29,199 nucleotides of DNA from an uncultured Holdemanella sp. (lineage in GTDB: Bacteria; Bacillota_I; Bacilli_A; Erysipelotrichales; Erysipelotrichaceae): contig NZ_CAKVMR010000027.1 in NCBI RefSeq assembly GCF_934772795.1, forward strand, positions 1 through 29,199, read 5' to 3'. The position numbers were made by a program, and so were the translations under genes. Below are positions 7,640-14,569 of the stretch, piece after piece. The number at the start of each line of letters is the position of its first letter. Positions within the stretch are counted from its first letter, which is position 1. Below the pieces are notes generated by a model. The model was not told where the DNA came from, did not search any database, and was given only the letters and a program-made list of their open reading frames with translations.

Positions 7640-7708
7640 TTGAATTATGTGAAATTGTCAAAATATGCATCTTTTTTGGAAAAACCTTCAAAAAAAACGT
7701 TTAAGAAT

Positions 7709-8590
7709 ATGGAGGAAAGAAAAGATGAAACAATGAAGGAGTTTCTAGAAAACGATGCCTATTTTGTCGACTTTTTTAATGCCTACTTCTTTAATGGAGA
7801 AAAAGTTCTTAAACCAGAGAACTGTGAAGAACTCGATTCAGAGATGAATGATGCGAATATGGATTTAGAAAAGCATGTGGATGTGATTCGTAAGTATAAT
7901 GATGGAAATGTATATAGTGCATTCATTATTGAGAATCAAAGTCGTGTGGATTATTCAATGGTTGTAAGAGCGGCTACATATGAGTTTGTAGCTTATGAGC
8001 GAATGTTAAAGAAGTCAAAGAAGAATAAGGTAAAAGAGAAACTTCCAATGGTGCACATTCTTGTGTTCTATACAGGTGAAAGGCCTTGGAATGCGGCTAG
8101 ACAGCTTTCTGAACTTGTAGAGGTGGATGAAAGGTTCAAATCTTATTTCAATGACTACAAAATGAATCTGATTGAAATCACGGGAAATACTTCATATAAT
8201 TTTAATGAAGAAGATGTGTATAATCTATTCTACATATGTCGTAGTATTTATGATCAATCTATTTATGAAGGAAAGGCCAATGATTTTGGACTAGTGAAAA
8301 GCAGTGTGTTAAAAGTAGTCAAGACATTGACGGATGTAGAGTGGTTGGATTTAAAAGAACTAGAGGAAAAGGAGGAGATTGAGATGTGCGAAGCAGAAAA
8401 GAGATGGCTAGAAGTAAAGTCAAAGGAATGGGAAGCTGAAGGAATAAGAAAAGGCATTGAACAAGGAATTGAACTAAATCAATTTGAAGTATATCAAACC
8501 ATGCTAGAAAAAGGATTCAGTGTTAAAGCTATCGCATCGATTTTCTCAGTAAGTGAAGAGTCGATTAAAAAGCTATTGATGAAAGCTTAG
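7709..8590 (+). CDS. Rpn-type PD-(D/E)XK recombination-promoting nuclease
   Basis: A member of the Rpn/transposase_31-like PD-(D/E)XK nuclease family, which makes DNA breaks and promotes RecA-independent recombination. Core signs, counted from the ATG at 7709, are the start KDETMKEFL, Asp58 in DVIRK, IENQS (Glu75 to Gln77, the equivalent of the E-x-Q active-site strand) and HILVFYTGERPW. Family members start close to TMKEFL, so I prefer ATG 7709. A TTG at 7640 would add 23 residues. Neither has a good ribosome binding site. The C-terminal third holds GI-x-x-G repeats and an HTH-like end (FSVKAIASIFSVSEESIKKLL). A strong internal ribosome binding site precedes Met 8384. Confidence 0.85.
   Translation: MEERKDETMKEFLENDAYFVDFFNAYFFNGEKVLKPENCEELDSEMNDANMDLEKHVDVIRKYNDGNVYSAFIIENQSRVDYSMVVRAATYEFVAYERMLKKSKKNKVKEKLPMVHILVFYTGERPWNAARQLSELVEVDERFKSYFNDYKMNLIEITGNTSYNFNEEDVYNLFYICRSIYDQSIYEGKANDFGLVKSSVLKVVKTLTDVEWLDLKELEEKEEIEMCEAEKRWLEVKSKEWEAEGIRKGIEQGIELNQFEVYQTMLEKGFSVKAIASIFSVSEESIKKLLMKA
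8369..8386 (+). promoter_or_regulatory. Internal ribosome binding site inside rpn
   Basis: AAGGAGG (8369-8375) is followed 8 bases later by an in-frame ATG (8384-8386). It is a near-perfect Shine-Dalgarno, much better than that of the full-length gene. The downstream duplicate ORF at 8601 begins at exactly the corresponding ATG. Confidence 0.65.
8384..8590 (+). CDS. Predicted internal short product of rpn (RpnS-like)
   Basis: In-frame initiation at ATG 8384 would give a 68-residue C-terminal fragment beginning MCEAEKRWLEVKSKEWEAEG. It then has GI-x-x-G repeats and a C-terminal segment resembling a helix-turn-helix. For E. coli rpn genes it is established that an internal start makes a short RpnS protein that binds and restrains the toxic long form. 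Here the same layout is inferred from the AAGGAGG at correct spacing, and from the neighbouring ORF 8601-8828 that consists of this fragment alone. The fragment contains none of the nuclease motifs. Production of the short form is a prediction. Confidence 0.55.
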   Translation: MCEAEKRWLEVKSKEWEAEGIRKGIEQGIELNQFEVYQTMLEKGFSVKAIASIFSVSEESIKKLLMKA

Positions 8591-8596
8591 GTGTAT

Positions 8597-8692
8597 TGAG
8601 ATGTGTGAAGCGGAAAAGAGATGGCTTGAAGTAAAATCAAAGGAATGGGAAGCTGAAGGAATAAAAAAAGGAATCAAACAAGGAATTGAACG
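8597..8692 (+). repeat. Direct repeat of rpn 3' segment (8380-8475)
   Basis: About 96 bases run in parallel with the 3' part of rpn at roughly 92 percent identity by eye. The shared block begins just before the internal ATG. After it the two copies diverge in DNA while keeping a similar predicted fold. Confidence 0.75.
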
Positions 8693-8828
8693 AGGCATTG
8701 AACAGGGTGTAGAACTAGGACAGGTTCTTTTGTACAAGACTATGATAAAGAATGGAATGAGTGTCAATGAGATTTCTAAGGTTTGTTCAATATCTGTTGA
8801 GAGCCTAAAACAAGTATTAAGTGATTGA
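8601..8828 (+). CDS. Free-standing duplicate of the Rpn C-terminal segment
   Basis: A 75-residue ORF that copies the RpnS-like part of the upstream gene and nothing else. The first ~95 bases (from ATTGAG before the ATG) differ from 8379 onward at about 8 positions by eye. About six are silent and two are conservative (R to K, E to K). This pattern suggests selection for the protein rather than a dead fragment. It has more GI-x-x-G units than the parent (GIKKGIKQGIERGIEQG) and a diverged tail (MSVNEISKVCSISVESLKQVL). AGGTG at 8589-8593 gives a modest ribosome binding site 10 bases after the rpn stop. It may be a stand-alone antitoxin-like subunit or an alternative tail cassette. Confidence 0.6.
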   Translation: MCEAEKRWLEVKSKEWEAEGIKKGIKQGIERGIEQGVELGQVLLYKTMIKNGMSVNEISKVCSISVESLKQVLSD

Positions 8829-8829
8829 T

Positions 8830-8856
8830 AAGAAGAGAAAAAATCTCTTCTTTTCT
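8830..8856 (+). terminator. Terminator after the duplicate ORF
   Basis: AAGAAGAGA (8830-8838) pairs perfectly with TCTCTTCTT (8844-8852) and is followed by TTC. It lies 2 bases after the ORF's TGA. Confidence 0.7.
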
Positions 8857-8870
8857 TATATGTATAATGT

Positions 8871-8946
8871 GAGATGTATTAAAAGATGGTAGATAAAGGA
8901 TTCAGTAAGTAAAGAGTCGATTGAAAGGTTATTGATGAAATCATAA
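8871..8946 (+). pseudogene. Decayed third copy of the Rpn C-terminal cassette
   Basis: GAGATGT then AAAAGATGG matches the cassette start (GAGATGTG, AAAAGAGATGG). AAAGGATTCAG then TAAGTAAAGAGTCGATTGAAAGGTTATTGATGAAATCATAA matches the cassette end of rpn itself in segments, not the end of 8601-8828. The middle is deleted. A second deletion joins the two TCAGT repeats found at 8517-8521 and 8547-8551 in rpn. No frame survives. Confidence 0.6.
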
Positions 8947-8948
8947 GG

Positions 8949-8976
8949 ATATGGACATGTATGTGTCCATATTTTT
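8949..8976 (+). terminator. Second terminator downstream of the rpn locus
   Basis: ATATGGACA (8949-8957) pairs with TGTCCATAT (8964-8972) over a 6-base loop and is followed by TTTT. It isolates the alcohol dehydrogenase promoter that begins at 8981. Confidence 0.75.
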
Positions 8977-8980
8977 ATAG

Positions 8981-9009
8981 TTGACAAAGTGAACAAATGA
9001 ATATAAAGT
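8981..9009 (+). promoter_or_regulatory. Promoter of the alcohol/aldehyde dehydrogenase operon
   Basis: Consensus TTGACA at 8981-8986, a 17-base spacer, then TAAAGT (9004-9009). It lies just after a terminator and 30 bases before ATG 9039. Confidence 0.55.
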
Positions 9010-9038
9010 ATACAAAGTTAACTAAACGGAGGTACTTT

Positions 9039-10241
9039 ATGAATACGTTTAAGAAAATATATTGTCGAATTTTTCAGAATTGTTTTAAACTTGTAATTCC
9101 TGTTTTACCCTATCGAACTCCAGAAATATTAAAGAGTACATCTTTGATTTCTCATGTTTGTATGGATAATCATATTTCTAAAGTCATGGTTATTACTGAT
9201 TCTACAGTACATCAATTGGGTATATTAGATCGTATGTGTGAACACTTGGATCATCATTCTATTTCATATGTAATTTATGATAAGACGGTCGCAAATCCAA
9301 CGAGTGATAATGTAGAAGAAGCTAAAAATATATACTTATCTTCTAAGTGTCAGGCTTTGATAGGTTTTGGTGGAGGGTCCAGTATGGATTGTGCTAAGGC
9401 CGTTGGTGCTAGACTTGCTCGCCCTAAGAAACCACTCTCAAAGATGGAGGGAATCTTAAGGATATGGAAGAAACTACCATTGTTGATTTGTGTACCTACC
9501 ACAGCTGGAACAGGAAGTGAAACAACTCTTGCGGCTGTCATTGTAGATTCAAAAACACGTCATAAATATGCGATCAACGATTTTAATTTGATTCCTGATT
9601 ATGCGGTTCTAGATCCTAAACCCACATTATCTTTGCCTCCATTTATAACGGCATGTACAGGGATGGATGCTTTAACCCATGCGATTGAGGCTTATATTGG
9701 AAATTCGACTACAGAAAAGACGCGTGATTATGCGTTAAGGGCCACAAAACTTATTTTTGAAAATATATATAAGGTGTATGAGAATGGGAATGATTTAGAA
9801 GCTAGAAGCAATATGTTGGATGCTGCCTACTATGCAGGACATGCCTTTACAGTTTCATATGTGGGATATGTGCATGCGATAGCCCATTCATTAGGTGGAA
9901 AATATAATATTGCGCATGGACTGGCTAATGCGACATTGTTAGATGTTGTGTTGAAACAATATGGAGAAAGTGTGTATAAGAAGTTATATGAAATGGCTTT
10001 GTATTGTGGAATCTGTAATGTGAATGATTCTTATAAAGTGGGGGCAGAGCGTTTTATTGAACAAATTACTTTAATGAAAAAGCATTTTGGCATTTCATCC
10101 ACATTTAGTGATTTGAAAAAATCAGATATACATGAATTGGCTCTTTATGCGGATCATGAAGCCAATCCATTGTATCCAGTTCCAGTTTTGTGGGATGTAA
10201 AAGAGTTAGAAAAAGTGTATGATTTAGTAGTGGAGGATTAA
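9039..10241 (+). CDS. Iron-containing alcohol dehydrogenase
   Basis: A 400-residue group III (Fe-type) NAD(P)-dependent alcohol dehydrogenase. The nucleotide site is GFGGGSSMD (109-117), with VPTTAGTGSE (152-161). Probable metal ligands are Asp210 and His214 (TGMDALTHAIEAY), His279 (GYVHAIAHSLGG) and His293 (IAHGLANA), spaced as in FucO-type enzymes. I chose ATG 9039 because GGAGG at 9028-9032 precedes it by 6 bases. The frame can be extended to 8997, but that would run through the promoter. The stop is 2 bases before the aldehyde dehydrogenase start. The pair could interconvert an alcohol, aldehyde and acid. Substrate unknown. Confidence 0.92.
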   Translation: MNTFKKIYCRIFQNCFKLVIPVLPYRTPEILKSTSLISHVCMDNHISKVMVITDSTVHQLGILDRMCEHLDHHSISYVIYDKTVANPTSDNVEEAKNIYLSSKCQALIGFGGGSSMDCAKAVGARLARPKKPLSKMEGILRIWKKLPLLICVPTTAGTGSETTLAAVIVDSKTRHKYAINDFNLIPDYAVLDPKPTLSLPPFITACTGMDALTHAIEAYIGNSTTEKTRDYALRATKLIFENIYKVYENGNDLEARSNMLDAAYYAGHAFTVSYVGYVHAIAHSLGGKYNIAHGLANATLLDVVLKQYGESVYKKLYEMALYCGICNVNDSYKVGAERFIEQITLMKKHFGISSTFSDLKKSDIHELALYADHEANPLYPVPVLWDVKELEKVYDLVVED

Positions 10242-10243
10242 GT

Positions 10244-11590
10244 ATGGATCCAATCGTTTTAAACCAAAGAGAATTTTTTAATCAACATAAAACTCTAGAT
10301 GTTGATTTTAGAGTAAATGCCTTAAAAACTTTAAAAAAGGCAATTTTAGCTTATGAAGATAGAATCAATGAGGCAATAAAAAAGGATGTTGGAAAATCAA
10401 ATTTTGAAACGTATATGTGTGAAGTAGGGTTAGCTTTAAGTGAATTAACTTACATGGAAAAACACATTCGTAAGTTCGCTAAAGAAAAGACTGTATATAC
10501 ACCATTGGCACAATTTTTGTCGCGCAGTTTTGAAAAGCCAAGTCCCTATGGTGTGGTGTTAGTCATCAGTCCTTGGAATTATCCATTTTTATTATCTATT
10601 GATCCGTTAATTGATGCACTTGCAGCAGGAAATACGGTTGTATTAAAACCAAGTGAATTTAGTCCACACACATCCCAAGTTATTAAGGATATGATTGAAG
10701 AATACTTTGATCCAGAATATGTGGCTTGTGTACTTGGAGATAGTGAAGTGAGTTCTAAACTACTAGATTCAAAGTTTGACTATATTTTTTATACAGGTTC
10801 AAAACGTGTAGGAAAAATTGTGATGAATAAGGCGAGTCAATATTTAACACCGGTTACTTTAGAATTGGGTGGAAAAAGTCCTTGTATTGTAGATAAAGAT
10901 GCAGATATCAAATTAGCTGCACGAAGAATTGTGTTTGGAAAATATTTGAATTGTGGACAAACTTGTGTAGCTCCAGACTATATATTGGTGCATGAATCTA
11001 TAAAAGATCGATTTATCGAATGTGTGATTGCGGAAATTAAACGTCAATATGCGAGCTTAGATGATTATGGTCATATTATTAGTGAAAAGCATTATAAGAG
11101 AATATTGGGCTTAATTGATAAGGAGAAGGTTGTATATGGTGGAAAACATCATGATCTACAAATTGAACCAACAGTGATGGATGACGTGGATTTTTCAGAT
11201 CCAATTATGCAGGAAGAGATATTTGGGCCTGTTATGCCAGTTTTGACATATTCAGATTTAGATTGGATTATCGATAAAATTAATTCTATGCCTAGCCCAT
11301 TAGCTTTATATATTTTCACAAATAATAAACAGGTATCGAAGAAAGTAACAAGTGAAGTAGCCTTTGGTGGTGGTTGTATCAATGATGTTGTGATTCATTT
11401 AGCTACTAGTAATATGGGCTTTGGTGGCGTAGGCGAAAGTGGTATGGGTTCTTATCATGGAAAACGTGGCTTTGATACGTTTAGTCACACAAAGAGTATT
11501 GTAGATAAAAAGAGAATGATTGACTTACCTATGCGTTATCAGCCTTATACGAAAATGAATGAGAAATTGATTCGCTTTTTCTTGAGATAA
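10244..11590 (+). CDS. Aldehyde dehydrogenase, class 3 (fatty-aldehyde type)
   Basis: A 448-residue NAD(P)-dependent aldehyde dehydrogenase that oxidises aldehydes to acids. The short length, without the N-terminal extension of class 1/2 enzymes, marks the class-3 group. Key parts are SPWNYPF (109-115), the NAD-binding FYTGSKRVG (182-190), the general base Glu207 in LELGGKSP, the catalytic Cys241 in CGQTCVAPDY, and EEIFGPV. The C-terminus ends in a basic/hydrophobic stretch (MNEKLIRFFLR), which could help membrane association, as in fatty aldehyde dehydrogenases. A GGAGG inside the end of the alcohol dehydrogenase gene serves as its ribosome binding site, so the two are co-translated. Confidence 0.92.
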   Translation: MDPIVLNQREFFNQHKTLDVDFRVNALKTLKKAILAYEDRINEAIKKDVGKSNFETYMCEVGLALSELTYMEKHIRKFAKEKTVYTPLAQFLSRSFEKPSPYGVVLVISPWNYPFLLSIDPLIDALAAGNTVVLKPSEFSPHTSQVIKDMIEEYFDPEYVACVLGDSEVSSKLLDSKFDYIFYTGSKRVGKIVMNKASQYLTPVTLELGGKSPCIVDKDADIKLAARRIVFGKYLNCGQTCVAPDYILVHESIKDRFIECVIAEIKRQYASLDDYGHIISEKHYKRILGLIDKEKVVYGGKHHDLQIEPTVMDDVDFSDPIMQEEIFGPVMPVLTYSDLDWIIDKINSMPSPLALYIFTNNKQVSKKVTSEVAFGGGCINDVVIHLATSNMGFGGVGESGMGSYHGKRGFDTFSHTKSIVDKKRMIDLPMRYQPYTKMNEKLIRFFLR

Positions 11591-11606
11591 TCTTTATAAT
11601 GGATGT

Positions 11607-12092
11607 ATGGGAAAAAAAGAAAAATTCGCATATGACATCGATTTTGGTGCCATTATGGACTATGTAGAAAACCGTTTTATGTTAGTAATAAAAGATGAGG
11701 ATTGGACACAGGAGGAAATTGATATGTTGAATAGTGGTATCGATCTTCATTTTTGTTACACAAACGATATTGCCGTGTTTGTGCTTGAAGGTGGCGATAT
11801 TGATTCCAGTGATTTTTATTTCAATGTACAAGAGTGTGACTGGAAAGAACACTTATTTAAAAATGATTGTCTAGATGTCGAAATTGTATTGGTTGATAAG
11901 GCAAATGACATTTGTTTCAAGAAGTCACATACTTTGACAAAAGAACAAAGTCAAATTATTAAGGATTGTCTAAATCAACAAAATGAGGTATCCTTTATGC
12001 CAAGTGAATATGATGTGAATGTGCAGGGAATCCAGAGTGCATATGAACCATATGAGCTTATACGCTTTGAAAAATGTGAAATCAAATTTTAA
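11607..12092 (+). CDS. Uncharacterised acidic protein (161 aa)
   Basis: A 161-residue soluble acidic protein with no signal peptide or membrane segment. I recognise no family. Visible features are an N-terminal KKEKFAYDIDFGAIMDYV and runs rich in Asp/Glu (KDEDWTQEEIDML, EGGDIDSSDF). A central part, DLHFCYTNDIAVFVLEGG, suggests an alternating beta-strand fold. It lies 16 bases after the aldehyde dehydrogenase and 11 bases before the ACT gene, so it is probably co-transcribed with both. The ribosome binding site is weak (AATGGA). Codon use matches its neighbours, so it looks resident rather than acquired. Confidence 0.65.
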   Translation: MGKKEKFAYDIDFGAIMDYVENRFMLVIKDEDWTQEEIDMLNSGIDLHFCYTNDIAVFVLEGGDIDSSDFYFNVQECDWKEHLFKNDCLDVEIVLVDKANDICFKKSHTLTKEQSQIIKDCLNQQNEVSFMPSEYDVNVQGIQSAYEPYELIRFEKCEIKF

Positions 12093-12103
12093 GGAGAATG
12101 ATG

Positions 12104-12373
12104 ATGAAGGCTGTTATTAGTGTAATTGGAAAAGACAAAGTAGGAATCTTGGCTATGATTGCCAATGAATGCGCAAACTACAATCTAAATGTATTGGATG
12201 TAACTCAAACAATCGTAGATTCTATGTTTACTATGACTATGATGGTTGCGATTGATGAAATGAGTATTCCATTAAATGAATTTGCGGAAAGAATGGAAAA
12301 ATTAGGGAAAGAAAAGAATCTAGTCATTCGTTGTATGCATCAGGATATTTTCAATTCTATGCACAAAATTTAA
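12104..12373 (+). CDS. ACT-domain protein, UPF0237 family
   Basis: An 89-residue single ACT domain (MKAVISVIGKDKVGILA start). ACT domains bind amino acids or similar small ligands and usually pair up as dimers. Three ATGs occur in a row (12098, 12101, 12104). I chose the last because GGAG at 12093-12096 is then 7 bases away and the family begins MKA. It is followed 12 bases later by the DUF711 gene. These two families are adjacent in many Firmicutes, which suggests the ACT protein senses a ligand for, or regulates, the partner. Confidence 0.88.
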   Translation: MKAVISVIGKDKVGILAMIANECANYNLNVLDVTQTIVDSMFTMTMMVAIDEMSIPLNEFAERMEKLGKEKNLVIRCMHQDIFNSMHKI

Positions 12374-12385
12374 TGAGGTATTCCT

Positions 12386-13741
12386 ATGCAGACAAATGAA
12401 ATTTTAGAAACAATAAAGATGATTGACGAAGAATATTTGGATATTCGTACAATCACAATGGGTATTAGTTTATTGGATTGTATGGATCCAGACATTCATG
12501 TGTCATGTCAAAAAGTGGAAGAAAAGATTTGCCGCTTAGCCAAAGACTTAGTAAAAGTTGGAAACGATTTTAGTAAGACTTATGGTATTCCCGTTGTAAA
12601 TAAACGTATCAGTGTAACCCCAATTGCGATGTTAGTGGCTTGTTCAGGAGGAAATCCAGTTGAATATGCATTAACTTTAGAGCGTTGTGCTCAAAAATTA
12701 GGGGTTGATTTTATTGGTGGATATTCTGCGTTAGTACAAAAAGGATATGCAGCAGGGGATAATGAATTGATTGAATCTATTCCTGAAGCCTTGGCGAAAA
12801 CGCAGCATGTTTGTGCTAGTGTCAATGTAGGTAGTACAAAAGCTGGAATCAATATGGATGCCGTTGCACAGATGGGACGTATTGTGAAGCGTTGTGCTGA
12901 ATATACAAAGGATGACAATTGTTTAGGCGCTGCTAAACTTGTTGTATTCTGTAATGCGCCTGAAGACAATCCATTTATGGCTGGTGCCTTCCATGGTGTA
13001 GGTGAAGCCGATTGTGTAATCAATGTCGGTGTATCTGGACCAGGTGTTGTGCGTGCTGTATTAAGTAAAGCCGATAAATCATTGCGTATGGATCAGATTG
13101 CAGATTTAATCAAACGAACAGCCTTTAAGATTACGCGTATGGGACAATTGGTTGGAACTGTTGCCAGTGAAAAACTAGGTGTGCCATTTGGAATTGTGGA
13201 CTTGTCATTAGCTCCAACTCCAGCTGTTGGTGATAGTGTTGCCTATATTCTAGAAGAAATGGGATTAGAAACTTGTGGGGCTTATGGAACAACAGCTTGC
13301 TTAGCCATGTTGAATGATGCGGTTAAAAAAGGCGGCGTTATGGCAACAAGCAATGTTGGTGGATTATCAGGTGCTTTCATTCCAGTGAGTGAAGATGCAG
13401 GTATGATTCATGCGGCAAGAACAGGGGCATTAAAATTAGAAAAATTAGAAGCAATGACGGCAGTATGTAGTGTTGGATTGGATATGATTGTAATTCCAGG
13501 TGAAACAAGCGCAAGCGTTATTTCAGGAATTATTGCGGATGAAGCTGCAATCGGTATGGTTAACACAAAGACGACAGCTGTACGTGTGATTCCTGCGATT
13601 GGAAAAGATGTTGGAGATGAATTAGACTTTGGTGGTTTATTAGGTGCTGGTCCAGTGATGCCAATTTCTCAGATTTCAAACGATGTCATGATCAATCGTG
13701 GAGGAAGAATTCCTGCACCATTACAAGCATTAAAGAACTAA
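12386..13741 (+). CDS. UPF0210 / DUF711 (PFL-like) protein
   Basis: A 451-residue UPF0210 (DUF711) protein. Structurally this family resembles glycyl-radical (pyruvate formate-lyase-like) barrels, but no function is firmly assigned. The N-terminal segment EILETIKMIDEEYLDIRTITMGISLLDC and the glycine-rich blocks NVGVSGPGVVRAVL, SLAPTPAVGDSVAYILE and TSNVGGLSGAFIPVSEDAGM are typical. I see no C-terminal glycyl-radical signature (RVxG), so radical chemistry should not be assumed. It starts 12 bases after the ACT gene. Terminated at 13748. Confidence 0.9.
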   Translation: MQTNEILETIKMIDEEYLDIRTITMGISLLDCMDPDIHVSCQKVEEKICRLAKDLVKVGNDFSKTYGIPVVNKRISVTPIAMLVACSGGNPVEYALTLERCAQKLGVDFIGGYSALVQKGYAAGDNELIESIPEALAKTQHVCASVNVGSTKAGINMDAVAQMGRIVKRCAEYTKDDNCLGAAKLVVFCNAPEDNPFMAGAFHGVGEADCVINVGVSGPGVVRAVLSKADKSLRMDQIADLIKRTAFKITRMGQLVGTVASEKLGVPFGIVDLSLAPTPAVGDSVAYILEEMGLETCGAYGTTACLAMLNDAVKKGGVMATSNVGGLSGAFIPVSEDAGMIHAARTGALKLEKLEAMTAVCSVGLDMIVIPGETSASVISGIIADEAAIGMVNTKTTAVRVIPAIGKDVGDELDFGGLLGAGPVMPISQISNDVMINRGGRIPAPLQALKN

Positions 13742-13747
13742 TCATTC

Positions 13748-13769
13748 AGGAAGCTTTTGCTTCCTTTTT
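13748..13769 (+). terminator. Terminator after the DUF711 gene
   Basis: AGGAAGC, TTTT loop, GCTTCCT and TTTT: a compact perfect 7-bp hairpin starting 7 bases after the stop codon. Confidence 0.85.
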
Positions 13770-13772
13770 ATA

Positions 13773-13801
13773 TTGCATTTTATTTGGTTAGATTATAGAA
13801 T
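13773..13801 (+). promoter_or_regulatory. Promoter of the HPt gene
   Basis: TTGCAT (13773-13778), 17-base spacer, TAGAAT (13796-13801). It follows the previous terminator and leaves a leader of about 65 bases. Confidence 0.5.
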
Positions 13802-13873
13802 ATAGATGATTTAAAAAAGCTTTAATTAAAATATTAATTTAATATTCAGTTATATTTTAGAGAGGAAAATAGA

Positions 13874-14233
13874 ATGACAATCGAAGAATGTTATGTAAAA
13901 ATGGGAGCAAACTATCAAGATGTTATTAAGCGTTTGCCAAGTGCTAAAATGATTGAAAAGTTTGCGTTAAAATTTAAAGATGATACGAGTTTTCAAGAAT
14001 TAGAAACGGCTTTGAACGAAAAACAAGTGGATTTAGCTTTTCGAGCTGCACATACTTTAAAAGGAGTATGTATGAACTTAGGCTTTGATCATCTATATAA
14101 GCCTAGTTTTGAAATCACAGAGAGTTTGCGAGCAGGAAACTTGGAGTTGGGGCTACAACAATTTGGTGCAGTCAAAGAGCAATACACAAAAACAATCGAT
14201 GCTTTAAATGAATTTATTGCAGAAAATGAATAG
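13874..14233 (+). CDS. Stand-alone HPt phosphotransfer protein
   Basis: A 119-residue single HPt domain, a four-helix bundle that relays phosphoryl groups between response-regulator receivers and kinases. The site is AFRAAHTLKGVCMNLGF with phospho-accepting His60, an exact match to the family's AHxLKG. Upstream helices (MIEKFALKFKDD, QELETALNEKQ) and the C-terminal helix complete the bundle. AGAGAGG precedes the ATG. It is transcribed alone, between a promoter and its own terminator. No histidine kinase or receiver gene is nearby, so its partners are elsewhere. It could also bind a cyclic-di-nucleotide or LytTR-type system. That cannot be judged here. Confidence 0.88.
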   Translation: MTIEECYVKMGANYQDVIKRLPSAKMIEKFALKFKDDTSFQELETALNEKQVDLAFRAAHTLKGVCMNLGFDHLYKPSFEITESLRAGNLELGLQQFGAVKEQYTKTIDALNEFIAENE

Positions 14234-14259
14234 AATCTCTTAGGAGGTTCTATTTTTTT
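14231..14259 (+). terminator. Terminator of the HPt gene
   Basis: TAGAATCTC (14231-14239) pairs with GAGGTTCTA (14244-14252), one G-T pair, loop TTAG, followed by seven T. The stop codon TAG forms the base of the stem. Confidence 0.85.
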
Positions 14260-14291
14260 GTAAACAAATGTAAAAATATTTCAATTTTATC

Positions 14292-14319
14292 TTGCATGTT
14301 TTCAGAAAGTGAATATAAT
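14292..14319 (+). promoter_or_regulatory. Promoter of the T-box operon
   Basis: TTGCAT (14292-14297), 16-base spacer, perfect TATAAT (14314-14319), about 45 bases before the T-box AGAGAG element. Confidence 0.7.
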
Positions 14320-14363
14320 AGTTTACATAAACAAAGAAAAGAAGAAGTACAAAAGTAATTTTT

Positions 14364-14549
14364 CTTAAGAGAGATAACGGTAGGTGCAAGTTATTGAAAA
14401 ATCTTTTGGAACGTGTCTTGGAGTTATTTAGTCGAAGGTTTGAGGCTAAATCGTGAATTCGCGTTAAGAATGAGGTGTCATCTGTATAGGCAGATGGAAT
14501 TTTGGTGGTACCGCGTATATAACGTCCAATATATTTGGGCGTTTTTTTT
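14364..14549 (+). ncRNA. T-box leader, probable arginine specifier (CGT)
   Basis: A tRNA-sensing antitermination leader. Its AGAGAG element (14368-14373) is followed by GGTGCAA and a small ATAAC/GTTAT helix. The specifier region reads GGAA, CGT, GTCTTGGAG, with codon CGT at 14412-14414 placed as in known leaders (GAA before it; a purine and the GAG of the K-turn after it). Stem III is CATCTG/CAGATG (14479-14496). The T-box core GGTGGTACCGCG is at 14504-14515. Uncharged tRNA pairing to TGGT would favour TTGG/CCAA antiterminator pairing over the terminator. CGT means arginine, which fits the downstream polar amino-acid transporter. Confidence 0.9.
14521..14549 (+). terminator. Regulated terminator of the T-box leader
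   Basis: AACGTCC (14521-14527) pairs with GGGCGTT (14537-14543), one G-T pair, then a run of T. The 5' arm is also needed for the alternative antiterminator. Confidence 0.85.
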
Positions 14550-14569
14550 ATTAGAAAGGGTGTGTGTGA

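Noticed and set aside
8997..9038. ATG 8997 as the start of the alcohol dehydrogenase
   Set aside because: It lies in the -35/-10 region. ATG 9039 has GGAGG at 6 bases.
14452..14466. GAA-TTC-G next to CGTTA as an alternative T-box specifier (Phe)
   Set aside because: The TAACG/CGTTA pairing is possible. However, the segment lacks the following GAG of the K-turn. GAA-CGT-GTCTTGGAG at 14409-14423 has the full family spacing.
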